DNA of 64,000 nt, taken from assembly GCF_003063265.1 (NCBI RefSeq), contig NZ_NERU01000003.1, positions 292,516 through 356,515 on the forward strand. The letters are read 5' to 3'. Source of the DNA: Limnohabitans sp. WS1. Its GTDB lineage: Bacteria > Pseudomonadota > Gammaproteobacteria > Burkholderiales > Burkholderiaceae_C. The position numbers and the translations under genes are program-made. The notes below the pieces were generated by a model. That model saw only the letters and a program-made list of their open reading frames with translations. It had not been told where the DNA came from and ran no database searches. Shown in pieces: positions 53,666-62,805 of this stretch; the stretch's first letter is position 1; every line of letters starts with the position of its first letter.

Positions 53666-54571
53666 TCAATGGGGGGCGAGGTAGCAAGCCTGGGCAGGCT
53701 CGGCGCCTTGGCCTTCTTCGGATTCTTCACTGCACAGCGCCGCCATGAATGCCGGGTCAGGCAACTGGCCGGGCAGCAGCAGTTCTTCGTTCGTCCAGCG
53801 CTTGACCAAGTGTCCATTGGCCACGCCGCCAGTGTGAGGTGCTTGGTAGGCGCGGCGGTGTTGCAGGGTCACGCCCTTGTTGGCGTTGGCAATGAAGCGG
53901 CTTTCCCCCAAAGCCCAAGGCTCAAAGTAAGCGTTGGCCGCCGCATCGACCTCACGAAAGTAGGCGCGAGCGCCTTCGGCGGTGAGCTTTTTGCGCACGG
54001 TGCGGGTGATCAGGCCTTGCAATTGGTCGAGCGCGGCATCGTCCATTTGGCGGATGGCGGCCGGGCTCAGGTCATGGCCAGCCAGTGCGGGGGCCGCGGC
54101 CAAATCAGTGGGCAAGACGGCCACCATGGCCTGCACCACATCGCGGTGCGGCGCCACTGCGGTGGCCACGCCGCGTGTTTGTGGCTGAACAGGGCAGCGA
54201 ATTTCGACAAAGCGCGGCTTGACGGGGCCTGTGCAGCCGTCGTGGTGGTAATACTCGCCTTGGCTCAGTCGCCCTTTGCTGGAACGCCCGCGCACATCGC
54301 GGTAAGTGGGGTGCTTGGTGTCCACATTCAGGCAGACCACCAGCCCGGTGGTGTCGACCAGTTGGTAAAAGGCTTCGCGCCATTCGGGCAGCAGCAGTTT
54401 GTCGTGCAGGTAGTCGCTGGTCCCTTCGGTGCAAGGCGTTCCCGCTTCACCCTCGATCACCAACACAAAAGGTTTGGGCCTGCGCACCCGCCATTGGCTG
54501 TTGGCAAATTCCAGCACCGATGCGGGGGCGGGGGAGTGGGGGTCGGCGCTGTGGCCCAGGGGTGTGGACAT
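53666..54571 (-). CDS. Possible Fe(II)/2-oxoglutarate dioxygenase-like protein
   Basis: About 301 residues. YYHHDGCTG contains an HxD pair, and near the end QHRRAYQA, then GHLVKRWTNEEL resemble the distal His and the Arg-x5-W region of TauD/TfdA-type oxygenases; the spacing fits a jelly-roll enzyme. I cannot name a substrate. The C-terminal tail (ELLLPGQLPDPAFMAALCS) is shared with two relic copies in the window. A longer start at 54676 is possible; 54571 gives MSTPLGHSADPHS. Confidence is moderate because the family match is weak. Confidence 0.5.
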   Translation of the reverse strand: MSTPLGHSADPHSPAPASVLEFANSQWRVRRPKPFVLVIEGEAGTPCTEGTSDYLHDKLLLPEWREAFYQLVDTTGLVVCLNVDTKHPTYRDVRGRSSKGRLSQGEYYHHDGCTGPVKPRFVEIRCPVQPQTRGVATAVAPHRDVVQAMVAVLPTDLAAAPALAGHDLSPAAIRQMDDAALDQLQGLITRTVRKKLTAEGARAYFREVDAAANAYFEPWALGESRFIANANKGVTLQHRRAYQAPHTGGVANGHLVKRWTNEELLLPGQLPDPAFMAALCSEESEEGQGAEPAQACYLAPH

Positions 54572-54811
54572 GGTGAAAAATCGGTCAAAGTCGGACTCGC
54601 GCAGCGAGCGGGGAGGGCAGTTTTTGATTTTAGGGCCTCTTCGTGCCAAGGCCAGGTCTTGAGGATCTGAGGACATTCACCGGCCGGCAGGGGCAGCGGA
54701 TGCTGCCCTCGTTAAGATTTGAGGGTGGGTTCTTGCGCTGGGAATTGGCCAAAAACGACCCTGCAACACAGACAAACCCATCCATTCCAAGTTTTCATTC
54801 CAAAAATCACC

Positions 54812-55516
54812 ATGTCCATGCTTTTGAAACGCCCTTTTTTGCTCTCGAGCAGCGCTGTGCTGATGTTGTCAACACCTGCCTTTGCAGAATCGCCCATGCA
54901 TGTGGACGACGCCGGTACCCTGGAGGCAGGCGGCATGAAGCTGGAGGCCATTTGGCGCAAAGACGCTCAGCAGCGGGGCGTTGAAGGGGTTTATGGCTTC
55001 AGTCCCCTGCCCAGTCTTGAAGTGGGTGTTGCGGTGGCCCAAGACCGCGACCATGCCACCCGTCCGGCTTCTCGCTTGAGCGCCGTGGGGCTGGGCTTCA
55101 AGTGGGTGCCCATTCAAAACAAAACGGGTTGGTCTTTGGGGGCTTCTCTCGATTTTGGACGGACACGTTTGACTTTGGGCGACACCCAAGAGCGCTCCAC
55201 CGAGCGCGAAAGTGCGGTCAACGCGCTGGCCACCTGGCGTGCCCAAGACGGGCATGCCGTGCACCTGAATCTGGGAAGCAGTCGCCTCAAAGCGTCAGGT
55301 GTGGGCCAGACGGTGGGCACTTGGGGCATGGGTTACGAGCACCCTTTGGCTTCCAGTTTGACGCTCACCGCAGAGGTCTTTGGCCAAGAACACAGCCGCC
55401 CCATGCGGGCCCTGGGTTTGCGCTACGAGCTGGCCCCAGGTCTCAAACTGTCTGGCGCGGTGGGTCGCGGTGATGGCCATCCCTTGGCCCAGTTGGGCAT
55501 GGCTTGGGAGTTTTGA
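54812..55516 (+). CDS. Exported outer-membrane-type beta-barrel protein
   Basis: A 234-residue precursor with a signal peptide (LLKRPFLLSSSAVLMLSTPAFA before ESPMHVDDAGT). The mature protein is a row of alternating short strands ending with aromatic W/F (GMAWEF at the C-terminus), as for outer-membrane barrels. The pattern resembles small proteins annotated as transporter-like or DUF3187-type barrels; the exact family is not certain. Starts may be 54812 or 54818. It lies divergent from the dioxygenase-like gene and converges on the MgtC-like gene. Confidence 0.7.
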   Translation: MSMLLKRPFLLSSSAVLMLSTPAFAESPMHVDDAGTLEAGGMKLEAIWRKDAQQRGVEGVYGFSPLPSLEVGVAVAQDRDHATRPASRLSAVGLGFKWVPIQNKTGWSLGASLDFGRTRLTLGDTQERSTERESAVNALATWRAQDGHAVHLNLGSSRLKASGVGQTVGTWGMGYEHPLASSLTLTAEVFGQEHSRPMRALGLRYELAPGLKLSGAVGRGDGHPLAQLGMAWEF

Positions 55517-55541
55517 ACCCAAGGTCTGGCGCGGTGGGGCT

Positions 55542-56810
55542 TCAAACCCACAAAACCCCCACCCAGACAGATCCAACCAAGGCCAGCAAACCGGGCACCA
55601 CGCGAACCGCAAAAGGCCACCCGCCGCTTTGAAAAGCCACCAAGGCCTTGGTGCCTGTGTTGGCCGACAGGCTGATCAGCACAGGCCAAACCGCTTGTTC
55701 GGCGGTGATTTTTTGGCCTGCTGCCAAAGACAAAGCCGAAAGTGCACCCGCGTGGGCATCGGCCAAACCGGTCAATGCGGCGGTGGGCCACAAGGCCTGG
55801 GTGCCCAGCCACTCGTGCAAAGCCGCAGAGACCAACAAAATGCCCGTCAACAAGGTGGCAAAGCCCAGCGCTGATTTCAAATCGAAGGCATGGCCGGGGT
55901 CGTTTTGAGGCAGTCCGTCACCGGGGTGGGCCGTGGACAGGCTGTAAAAAAGCAGCCCATACCCCACCGTGGCCCCCAGGCCCAGCCCCAAAGGCCAGCC
56001 CAAAAAAACCAAAGCCTCGGGGGTCACCAGGCCCACCAACAAAGTCAGTTGGATGACCGTCGACACATTGGACAGTGCGGCCCCGGTGACCGCCGAGTGT
56101 ATGGACACTTTGTGCGCACGCGAGCGTGTGCCCATGGCGTGGATGGTGGCGGTGCTGGAGATGAAGCCACCCACAAACCCGGCCAGCGGCAAGCCCCGCG
56201 TCGGGCCCAAAGCCCGCAAAGCCACATAACCCAAGCCATGCACGCCCATGATCAAGACCACCAGCAGGGTCAGTGCGTGAGGGTTGAGTGCATCCCAGGG
56301 CCCCATGAAGCGGTTGGGTGCCAAGGGCAGGGCGATGAGCGCGACCGAAAAAAACACCAACACGTCGTGCAACTCGTGTTCGCTCATCCAACTGCTCACC
56401 CATTGGTGCAGCCGGTCTTTGCTGGCCAGCAGCAAGGCCATGCCAGCGCCAATGCCTGCGGCCAGCGCTGGCTCTTTCATGGCCAAGCCCCCCAAAACAC
56501 AGCTTAAAACCAGGGCTATTTCGGTGGTCACACCCGGGTCATCGGTGTGGCTTCGATGGTAGGCCAGCAGCATCAGCCCCGCCACAAAAGCCAGGGCCAG
56601 CCACAACAAATCGGTGCCGCCCAGCAGCATGGCCAAGGCCCCCAACACACTGCTCACGGTGAAGGTGCGGATGCCCGCCGCACGCCGGTTGGGTCCACTG
56701 CCCTTGCGGCGTTCACGCTCTGCCCCAATCAAGAGCCCCACGCCAAAGGCCACACACAAACTGATGAGGGTCGAAGCTGGAATGGGGGGCATTGGGGGCA
56801 TGGGGTCCAT
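55542..56810 (-). CDS. MgtC/DUF4010-type membrane protein
   Basis: A 422-residue membrane protein with about twelve segments. The N-terminal part (about 1-130) matches the MgtC/SapB domain (LCVAFGVGLLIGAERERRKG, then GIRTFTVSSVLGALAMLLGG), the rest the DUF4010 domain (LPLAGFVGGFISSTATIHAMG near 225). Members are linked to magnesium homeostasis by name only; the function is unknown. Start at 56810 gives MDPMPPMPPIP; upstream codons are in REP-adjacent sequence. Confidence 0.88.
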   Translation of the reverse strand: MDPMPPMPPIPASTLISLCVAFGVGLLIGAERERRKGSGPNRRAAGIRTFTVSSVLGALAMLLGGTDLLWLALAFVAGLMLLAYHRSHTDDPGVTTEIALVLSCVLGGLAMKEPALAAGIGAGMALLLASKDRLHQWVSSWMSEHELHDVLVFFSVALIALPLAPNRFMGPWDALNPHALTLLVVLIMGVHGLGYVALRALGPTRGLPLAGFVGGFISSTATIHAMGTRSRAHKVSIHSAVTGAALSNVSTVIQLTLLVGLVTPEALVFLGWPLGLGLGATVGYGLLFYSLSTAHPGDGLPQNDPGHAFDLKSALGFATLLTGILLVSAALHEWLGTQALWPTAALTGLADAHAGALSALSLAAGQKITAEQAVWPVLISLSANTGTKALVAFQSGGWPFAVRVVPGLLALVGSVWVGVLWV

Positions 56811-57389
56811 CTTGCACCATGCCGCCTTGCCTTGTCGGTGCGCAAGAAATCGCCCACAGGGACGAGTTGCCACAAAAAATCCGTCCCAAGCCTTTCACCA
56901 AGCATCGCCCCGAGGGCGGGGCTCCTACAAACTGCGGGTCATTTCCCTGTGGGAGCGACGCCCCCGTCGCGATAACCCCCGCAAACCACCCAGAATCGCC
57001 CCGAGGGCGGGGCTCCTACAAAATGCAGGTCATTCCCCCGTAGGAGCGACGCCCCCGTCGCGAAAACCCCCGCAAACCACAAAGAATCGCCCCGAGGGCG
57101 GGGTTCCTACAAACTGCAGGTCATGCCTCTGTAGGAGCGACGCCCCCGTCGCGATAACCCCCGCAAACCACCCAGAATCGCCCCGAGGGCGGGGCTCCTA
57201 CAAAATGCAGGGCATTCCCCTGTAGGAGCGACGCCCCCGTCGCGAAAACTCCCGCAAACCAAAAAGAATCGCCCCGAGGGCAGGGCTCCTACAAAATGCA
57301 GGGCATTCCCCTGTAGGAGCGACGCCCCCGTCGCGATTTGCTCTTTAAATTTCACAGGGCCGGATCAAGAGCCAAGGCGGCTTGGGGTG
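56811..57389. other. Intergenic region holding the REP array
   Basis: No gene is present. The entire central part is the 91-base repeat array listed separately; open frames drawn through it are translations of the repeat. Confidence 0.8.
56905..57336. repeat. Tandem REP/BIME array, five units of 91 bases
   Basis: Units begin at 56905, 56996, 57087, 57178 and 57269, so the period is exactly 91 bases. Each holds CGCCCCGAGGGCGGGGCTCC and, inverted, GGAGCGACGCCCCCGTCGCG, separated by about 25 bases with variable sequence, then a linker rich in CCCGCAAACCA. The two GGAGC-ends face each other, the BIME arrangement. Sequence varies by only a few bases per unit. The same elements occur near 47361 and at 63781-63896. 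Confidence 0.93.
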
Positions 57390-58307
57390 TTATTTTTTCT
57401 TTGGGGTCACAGGCGTCACCTGTGTCCAGCGCTCCAACACATCAAACACCGATGCGGTGTCGTCCAGCGCGTGCCCCATGGCCATGGCGGCGTTGTAAAT
57501 GGGTAAGGTGGCCGAAAACAGCGGGGCAGGCGTGTCGGTGGCTTGCAAAAGTTCTTGAATCAGCTTCATGTCCTTTTGCCAAATGCCCACTTTCATGGTG
57601 GCTTGGTCCCAAGACCGGTCCACCATCATGGGCCCGCGCACCTGCAGCATGCGCGAGCCACCTGCGCCATCGGCCACCACTTTGACGATGGTGGCAGGGT
57701 CCAGGCCGGCACGAGCTCCCATCAAGATCGCCTCGGCCGAGGACACGTTGTGAATCGCCACCAATAAGTTGGCCACCAACTTCATGCGCATGCCATTGCC
57801 AAAATCGCCCACGTCGTAGCGCACGCGGGCAAAGCCCTCAAAAACCCCGTGTAAGGCGCGAATGGCTTTGGCATTGCCGCTGGCATACACCGCCAGGTCG
57901 CGGGTCAAGGCCTGTGCGCCTGTGCCCGACAGCGGACAGTCCAGCAAGGTGATGCGTTGTTTGGCCAAGGCGTCCCGGTTGCGCCGCTTGCACACCTCGG
58001 GCAAGGTGCTGGTTTCTGCGGCAATCAAACCTTTGAGGCCCGTGGCCAGCAACTCGGCGCACACCTGGTCCAGTGCCGCTTCGCTGGGCAGCGACAGCAG
58101 CAAATGCGGGCTGTGTTGCGCCACTTCGGCCACGCTTTTGCAAGCGTGGCCACCGGCTTTTTTCAGGGCCCGGCGTGCGGCGGCGACCGGGTCGTAGCCA
58201 TAGACCTCGAACCCGGCTTTGACAAGATTGGCCGCCATGGCCGAGCCCATGATGCCCAGGCCAATCAGGCCCACCGTGGGTGGGCTGGGGTGTGCAGTGG
58301 TGCGCAA
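57390..58307 (-). CDS. HIBADH-family NAD(P)-dependent dehydrogenase
   Basis: A 305-residue beta-hydroxyacid dehydrogenase (3-hydroxyisobutyrate or tartronate-semialdehyde reductase type). The Rossmann motif GLIGLGIMGSAMAANL lies near residue 13, the substrate motif DCPLSGTGAQA near 123 and the catalytic lysine in MRMKLVANLLVA near 172. It lies three bases downstream of a Bug receptor gene and is the last gene of a three-gene operon. Confidence 0.9.
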   Translation of the reverse strand: MRTTAHPSPPTVGLIGLGIMGSAMAANLVKAGFEVYGYDPVAAARRALKKAGGHACKSVAEVAQHSPHLLLSLPSEAALDQVCAELLATGLKGLIAAETSTLPEVCKRRNRDALAKQRITLLDCPLSGTGAQALTRDLAVYASGNAKAIRALHGVFEGFARVRYDVGDFGNGMRMKLVANLLVAIHNVSSAEAILMGARAGLDPATIVKVVADGAGGSRMLQVRGPMMVDRSWDQATMKVGIWQKDMKLIQELLQATDTPAPLFSATLPIYNAAMAMGHALDDTASVFDVLERWTQVTPVTPKKK

Positions 58308-58310
58308 GCC

Positions 58311-59297
58311 TTACTCCACCTTGATGTCAAAGTCCTTGATCAGCTTGGCCCAGAACACATTGTCTGCGGTGGCCACAGCGGTCATGGCGTCGGCCGAGGT
58401 GCCCGTGGGCGTCAGGCCCAAATCGCGCATGCGCGACTGGATTTCGGGCAACTTCACAATTTTCACGATTTCGGTGTTGAGCTTGGCCACGACATCGTCG
58501 GGCGTGGCTTTGGGCGCAAAGATGCCATGCCATGAACTGCCGATCTGGCCGTTCACGTCGAGCGTGGACCCGAACTCGGTCATGGTGGGCACATCGGGCA
58601 GGTTGGCAATGCGCTCGGCCCCCGAAATGGCCAGGCCCTTGACCTTGCCCCCCTTGATGAGGGGAATGGCGGTGGTGGACGCCTCGATGGACAGGCTGAC
58701 CACGCCACTCATCACGTCGGGCGAGGGGTTGGTTTTGTAGGGCACATGGTTGAGCTTGATGCCCAGGCGCTGTGCCCATGCTTCCATGGCCACATGCGGC
58801 TGCGAGCCCACACCCAGCGAGGCGTAGTTGATCTTGCCGGGGTTGCGTTTGGCAAACTCAACCAGCTCTTTCATGTTGTTGTAGGGCGTGCCGGGCGATG
58901 CGGTCAGCACATGCGGCACCAAGAGCAACTGGCTCACGGCCCTGAAGTCGCGCACAGGGTTGAACTTGGGGTTTTGATACACGTTGGGGGCAATCGCATG
59001 CACCGCCTTGACGCTGTAAAACAGGCTGTAGCCATCGGCGGCGCTGTTGGTGCCAGCCTCTGCGCCGATCATGCCGCCAGCGCCAGGGCGGTTTTCCACC
59101 ACCACGGGCTGACCCAGCGCCTGGCTGAGCTTGTCACCCACCAAACGCGCCACCACATCGGGCGACACGCCTGCTGGGAAGGGCACGATCAGCTTGATCG
59201 GGCGGTTGGGATAGCCCGCGCTTTGGGCCCATGACGATGGCGCTGCCAAAACTGCGGCACCGGCTGCGGCGGTCGATAAAAGGTGTCTGCGTTGCAT
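58311..59297 (-). CDS. Bug-family periplasmic solute receptor
   Basis: A 328-residue precursor with a Tat/Sec-like signal peptide (MQRRHLLSTAAAGAAVLAAPSSWAQ). The mature protein starts YPNRPIKLIVPFPAGVSPD and has the family motif VENRPGAGGMIG near residue 78. Bug proteins are receptors of tripartite tricarboxylate transporters and bind carboxylic acids. No TctA/TctB membrane genes are present here. GGAG ribosome site upstream of 59297; an earlier start at 59324 adds nine residues. Confidence 0.92.
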   Translation of the reverse strand: MQRRHLLSTAAAGAAVLAAPSSWAQSAGYPNRPIKLIVPFPAGVSPDVVARLVGDKLSQALGQPVVVENRPGAGGMIGAEAGTNSAADGYSLFYSVKAVHAIAPNVYQNPKFNPVRDFRAVSQLLLVPHVLTASPGTPYNNMKELVEFAKRNPGKINYASLGVGSQPHVAMEAWAQRLGIKLNHVPYKTNPSPDVMSGVVSLSIEASTTAIPLIKGGKVKGLAISGAERIANLPDVPTMTEFGSTLDVNGQIGSSWHGIFAPKATPDDVVAKLNTEIVKIVKLPEIQSRMRDLGLTPTGTSADAMTAVATADNVFWAKLIKDFDIKVE

Positions 59298-59320
59298 GAG
59301 AAGGTCTCCGTTGTTGTTGA

Positions 59321-60244
59321 TCAAATGTGGGTGTTGGCTGCGCCCTTGAGCTGCAGCATGGCGCGGGCTTCATCCGGTGTGGCCACTTCCAGGCCCAGCC
59401 CTTCGATGATGGCGCGGGCCTGGCGCACTTGCTGGGCGTTGCTCTCGGCCAGCTTGCCTTTGCCGATCCACAGGCTGTCTTCCAGGCCCACGCGCACATT
59501 GCTCCCCAGGCTTGCGCCCATGGCGGCAATGCGCATCTGGTGACGCCCGGCACCCAGCACCGACCATTGGTAGTCCTTGCCAAACAAGCGGTCGGCCGTG
59601 CGTTTCATGTGCATCACGTCTTCGGGGTGGGTGCCAATACCGCCCAAAATGCCAAACACCGACTGCACAAAAAACGGCGCTTTGATCAAACCCTTGTCCA
59701 CAAAGTGGGCCAGGTTGTACAGGTGGCCAATGTCGTAGCACTCAAACTCGAAGCGTGTCTGATTGGCGTTGCAGGCCTTCAGGGCGAACTCGATGTCCTT
59801 GAAGGTGTTGCGAAAAATCAGGTCGCGGCTGTTTTCCAAGTGTTCGCGTTCCCAGTCGTGTTTCAAATCGGTGAAACGCTCCAGCATGGGAAACAGGGCA
59901 AAGTTGAACGAGCCCATGTTGAGCGACGCCACTTCGGGCGAAAACCGCATCGAGGGCTGAATGCGCTCGTCGATCTTCATGAAGGGCGAGCCCCCGCTGG
60001 TGAGGTTGATCACCGCGTTGGTGCCGGCCTTGATTTGCGGCAAAAATTTGGCAAAGGCCTCGGGGCTTTGGTCGGGCTTGCCAGTGACAGGATCGCGTGC
60101 GTGCAGGTGGATGATGGCTGCCCCCGCCTCGGCGGCCCCGATCGACGCCTCAATGATTTCTTCGGGCGTGACTGGCAGGTGGGGGGACATGGAGGGCGTG
60201 TGAATGGCCCCGGTGACGGCACAGGTGATGATGACTTTGGACAT
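59321..60244 (-). CDS. BKACE-family beta-keto acid cleavage enzyme
   Basis: A 307-residue zinc enzyme of the 3-keto-5-aminohexanoate cleavage family, condensing a beta-keto acid with acetyl-CoA to give acetoacetate and a CoA thioester. Landmarks: ITCAVTGAIHTPSMSPHLPVTPEEI near the start, the metal pair in AAIIHLHARD near residue 46, the active-site Asn/Thr/Gly block INLTSGGSPFM near 80 and GLEDSLWIGKG near 262. The start at 60244 is the standard MSKVIITCA. First gene of the operon with the Bug receptor and the HIBADH-type enzyme. Confidence 0.92.
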   Translation of the reverse strand: MSKVIITCAVTGAIHTPSMSPHLPVTPEEIIEASIGAAEAGAAIIHLHARDPVTGKPDQSPEAFAKFLPQIKAGTNAVINLTSGGSPFMKIDERIQPSMRFSPEVASLNMGSFNFALFPMLERFTDLKHDWEREHLENSRDLIFRNTFKDIEFALKACNANQTRFEFECYDIGHLYNLAHFVDKGLIKAPFFVQSVFGILGGIGTHPEDVMHMKRTADRLFGKDYQWSVLGAGRHQMRIAAMGASLGSNVRVGLEDSLWIGKGKLAESNAQQVRQARAIIEGLGLEVATPDEARAMLQLKGAANTHI

Positions 60245-60490
60245 GGCAGCGCTTTCTTTCGGCTTGCACGGTGGTGCAGGCCACAACAACTGGCATGCTA
60301 CAAATTCGCTGTCTGCACCACACGCGCGTAAACCCTCGGGCCATGGTTCGCAAGGCCCCAAACTGTCGCTTCAGCAACAGTGGCCCTGTGCATCCCCAAC
60401 CCGGTTTGAAAGTCGCCCACAAGACATTTTTGGCTTGCCCCTTGGGGTCGCATTGGCCAAACTGAGGCATTCAAAGTCCTGGAGTTTTCG

Positions 60491-61231
60491 ATGATTGCCA
60501 TAGGAACCCGAGCGCATGGCCAGACCCGGCGCAGACAACTGCCCAGCATGGTCGAGCACTTTTACAAGTCCGAGTGGCTGGAGTCTGGCGAGGACCCCAC
60601 CTTGTCACCCACGGCCTCCTTGATCGAACAACCTCCACATTGCACCTTGGAGTCGCACTTCCACCGTCAAAACCAGTTCCAGGTGTTTGTCGACGGCGAT
60701 GGCACCATTGGTGCCCATGCCCTGCAAACGGTGACGGTGCATTACGCGGGTGCCTACACCGGTTATGGTCCCTTGATTTCGGGGGCACAGGGCATCCAGT
60801 ACTTCACCATCCGCCCGGTGTGCGAGTCTGGCTTCATTCCCACCACAGAGGCCCGCGAAAAAATGGTGCGTGGCCCCAAACGGCATTTGACCGTGGGACC
60901 TTTGGATCTGGCCAAGCCCCCGGACGGTGCGCAGCCCGGGCAGGCCGTGGCCTTGCATCCTTTTGACGACGATGGTTTGGGAGTGGGCTACCTGCCCTTG
61001 GCCCCCCATGCAGAGCTACAGCTGAGCCGACATGCCGCCAGTCAAGGGGTGTTTGTGTTCGTCTTGCAAGGGCAGCTGGTGCTGGGCGCCCAAACATTGC
61101 AGCCATGGGAGCTCTTTTTTGTGTCCCAAGACGAGCCCATGCCCGCCTGCCAGGCCGGAGCACAAGGGGCCTTGGTGCTGAGCCTGCATTGCCCACCCAG
61201 AGAAACGGTTTACCAGGAGAGCCTCGCATGA
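60491..61231 (+). CDS. Cupin-like protein of unknown function
   Basis: A 246-residue protein with two cupin-like halves. The first has SHFHRQNQFQVFVDGDGTIG near residue 57 (His-containing metal-type motif), the second LSRHAASQGVFVFVLQGQLVLGAQTL and WELFFVSQDE near 195. Many such proteins act in carbohydrate or aromatic catabolism; the substrate is not apparent. The stop overlaps the Bug receptor gene as ATGA. Start uncertain: a Met at residue 20 (MVEHFYKSEW) is also plausible. Confidence 0.65.
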   Translation: MIAIGTRAHGQTRRRQLPSMVEHFYKSEWLESGEDPTLSPTASLIEQPPHCTLESHFHRQNQFQVFVDGDGTIGAHALQTVTVHYAGAYTGYGPLISGAQGIQYFTIRPVCESGFIPTTEAREKMVRGPKRHLTVGPLDLAKPPDGAQPGQAVALHPFDDDGLGVGYLPLAPHAELQLSRHAASQGVFVFVLQGQLVLGAQTLQPWELFFVSQDEPMPACQAGAQGALVLSLHCPPRETVYQESLA

Positions 61232-62190
61232 AACGTTTTTTCAAGTCATGGCCCATCGTGTTGGGTTTGTTCAGCTCATTGGCTTGGGCTCAGGCCGATT
61301 TTCCGAACAAGCCCCTGCGCATGATCGTGCCTTTTCCGCCCGGTGGCGTGACCGACATTGTGGCCAGGACCGTGTCGGTCAAGCTCAGTGCCGATCTGGG
61401 GCAGCCGATTGTGGTGGAAAACCGGGCCGGAGCCAGTGGGGCCATCGGTGCAGAGCTGGGTGCCCGTGCACCCGCCGACGGCTACACCCTGATCATGGGC
61501 AACATCAGCACTTTGGCCATCAATTCGGCCACTTTTGCCAAACTCGGCTATGACCCCGTCACCAGCTTTGACCCCGTCAGCATGGTGGCCGTGCAACCCT
61601 TGCTCATCACGGTGCATCCAGGGGTTGCAGCCAAAACCTTGGGTGAGCTGGTGCAGCTGGCCAAAAATCAGCCTGGCCAGCTCAATTACGGCACGGCGGG
61701 CAGCTCCATCCATCTGGCGGTAGAGCAGTTCAACAGCCTGGCGGGCATTCGCATGAACCACATTGCTTACAAGGGCAGTGCACCGGCGATCACCGATTTG
61801 GTGGGTGGGCAAATTCAGGTGCTGTTTGACCCCTTTTCCAGCATCTACCCGCAGGTGGCTGCGGGCAAGGCCCGAGCATTGGCGGTCACCACCGACAAAC
61901 GGGCCAGCGCCGCCCCCCAATTGCCAACCGTGGCAGAGCAGGGGTATGCCGGTTTTGATGTGAGTTCTTGGCAGGGCATTGTGGTGCCAGCGGGCACGCC
62001 CAAATCGGTTGTGCAGCGACTGCACCGCGGGCTGGCCAACGTCATGGCCTCGGCCGAGGTCAAAGACAAATTTTCGCAATACAGCGCCATGGCCGTGGCC
62101 ACCTCGCCAGAAGAGTTTTCCGCCTACATCAAGCAGGAATTGGTCCGCTGGAAAAAAGTGGCCCAGCAAGCAGGGGTCAAGCCCGAGTGA
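61228..62190 (+). CDS. Bug-family periplasmic solute receptor, second copy
   Basis: A 320-residue precursor with signal peptide (RFFKSWPIVLGLFSSLAWAQ) and the family start FPNKPLRMIVPFPPGGVTDIVARTV, then VENRAGASGAIGAELGARAPADGYTLIMG near residue 70. Translationally coupled to the cupin-like gene (ATGA overlap), with AGGAG in front. It differs from the receptor at 58311 enough to be a separate specificity, and no TctAB genes are present. Confidence 0.93.
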   Translation: MKRFFKSWPIVLGLFSSLAWAQADFPNKPLRMIVPFPPGGVTDIVARTVSVKLSADLGQPIVVENRAGASGAIGAELGARAPADGYTLIMGNISTLAINSATFAKLGYDPVTSFDPVSMVAVQPLLITVHPGVAAKTLGELVQLAKNQPGQLNYGTAGSSIHLAVEQFNSLAGIRMNHIAYKGSAPAITDLVGGQIQVLFDPFSSIYPQVAAGKARALAVTTDKRASAAPQLPTVAEQGYAGFDVSSWQGIVVPAGTPKSVVQRLHRGLANVMASAEVKDKFSQYSAMAVATSPEEFSAYIKQELVRWKKVAQQAGVKPE

Positions 62191-62205
62191 AGGCCGCCCC
62201 AGCCT

Positions 62206-62799
62206 TCAAGCCCCCAAGGCCTGCCAAACCCTGATGGCCGCATAAGCGTCATTGGCGGCGTACACCAACTGTGCCTCGCTCAAGCGGGCGTTGGCCCAGT
62301 TACTGGTGGCCGCTTTTTTGGACTTGATGAATCGTTGCCCAAACAGCACCGCCACCGCGCCTTTGACGCCCATGTCTTTGCGGTAACCGCGTTCCCGAAA
62401 AATCGTGTTAAGTTCCAAAATGCCTTGTGGCTCAATGCCCAGCTTGTGCACGATGCGCTTGCGGTCATCGCCCAAACCAAACCCGGCTTTGACAATGCCG
62501 CCTTGCGCCAGCAAATCGGCAGCAATCGCCCGGCACTCGGGCTCGTGCAGCTGAAAAACCCAGGCCCGTTCGGCGGTGGACAGTTGCAAAACGTGCGGAC
62601 CGTCTGACTGCTCACCCACCTTGAAGGTGGGCTTGGACTCGGTGTCAAAGCCCCACGCTTTGGCCGCTAAAAGTTGCTCACGCGCTGCCATGGCTTGTGC
62701 GCCGGTGCTCACCAAGCTGATGCGGTCCAGCCCTAAACGCTCAAATTCGGGCAGCAGGGCGATCGCCTCTTTGTCGGGGGTCGGGTGGTGGGGGTGCAT
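62206..62799 (-). CDS. RNase D-like DEDD 3'-5' exonuclease
   Basis: A 197-residue single-domain exonuclease. DEDD motifs are GFDTESKPTF near residue 50 (first acidic pair), GFGLGDDRKR near 110 and YAANDAYAAI near 185 (DEDDy type). It lacks the HRDC domain of full RNase D. It lies six bases after the YlqF-type gene in the same orientation, so the two are probably an operon. Confidence 0.85.
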   Translation of the reverse strand: MHPHHPTPDKEAIALLPEFERLGLDRISLVSTGAQAMAAREQLLAAKAWGFDTESKPTFKVGEQSDGPHVLQLSTAERAWVFQLHEPECRAIAADLLAQGGIVKAGFGLGDDRKRIVHKLGIEPQGILELNTIFRERGYRKDMGVKGAVAVLFGQRFIKSKKAATSNWANARLSEAQLVYAANDAYAAIRVWQALGA

Positions 62800-62805
62800 G
62801 GGGGC

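Noticed and set aside
56905..57336. CRISPR array
   Set aside because: The 91-base period consists of palindromic REP pairs with near-constant linkers; there are no variable spacers and no cas genes.
56792..57355. Open frames running through the REP array
   Set aside because: They are translations of the palindromic repeat with repeated peptide blocks and no start context.
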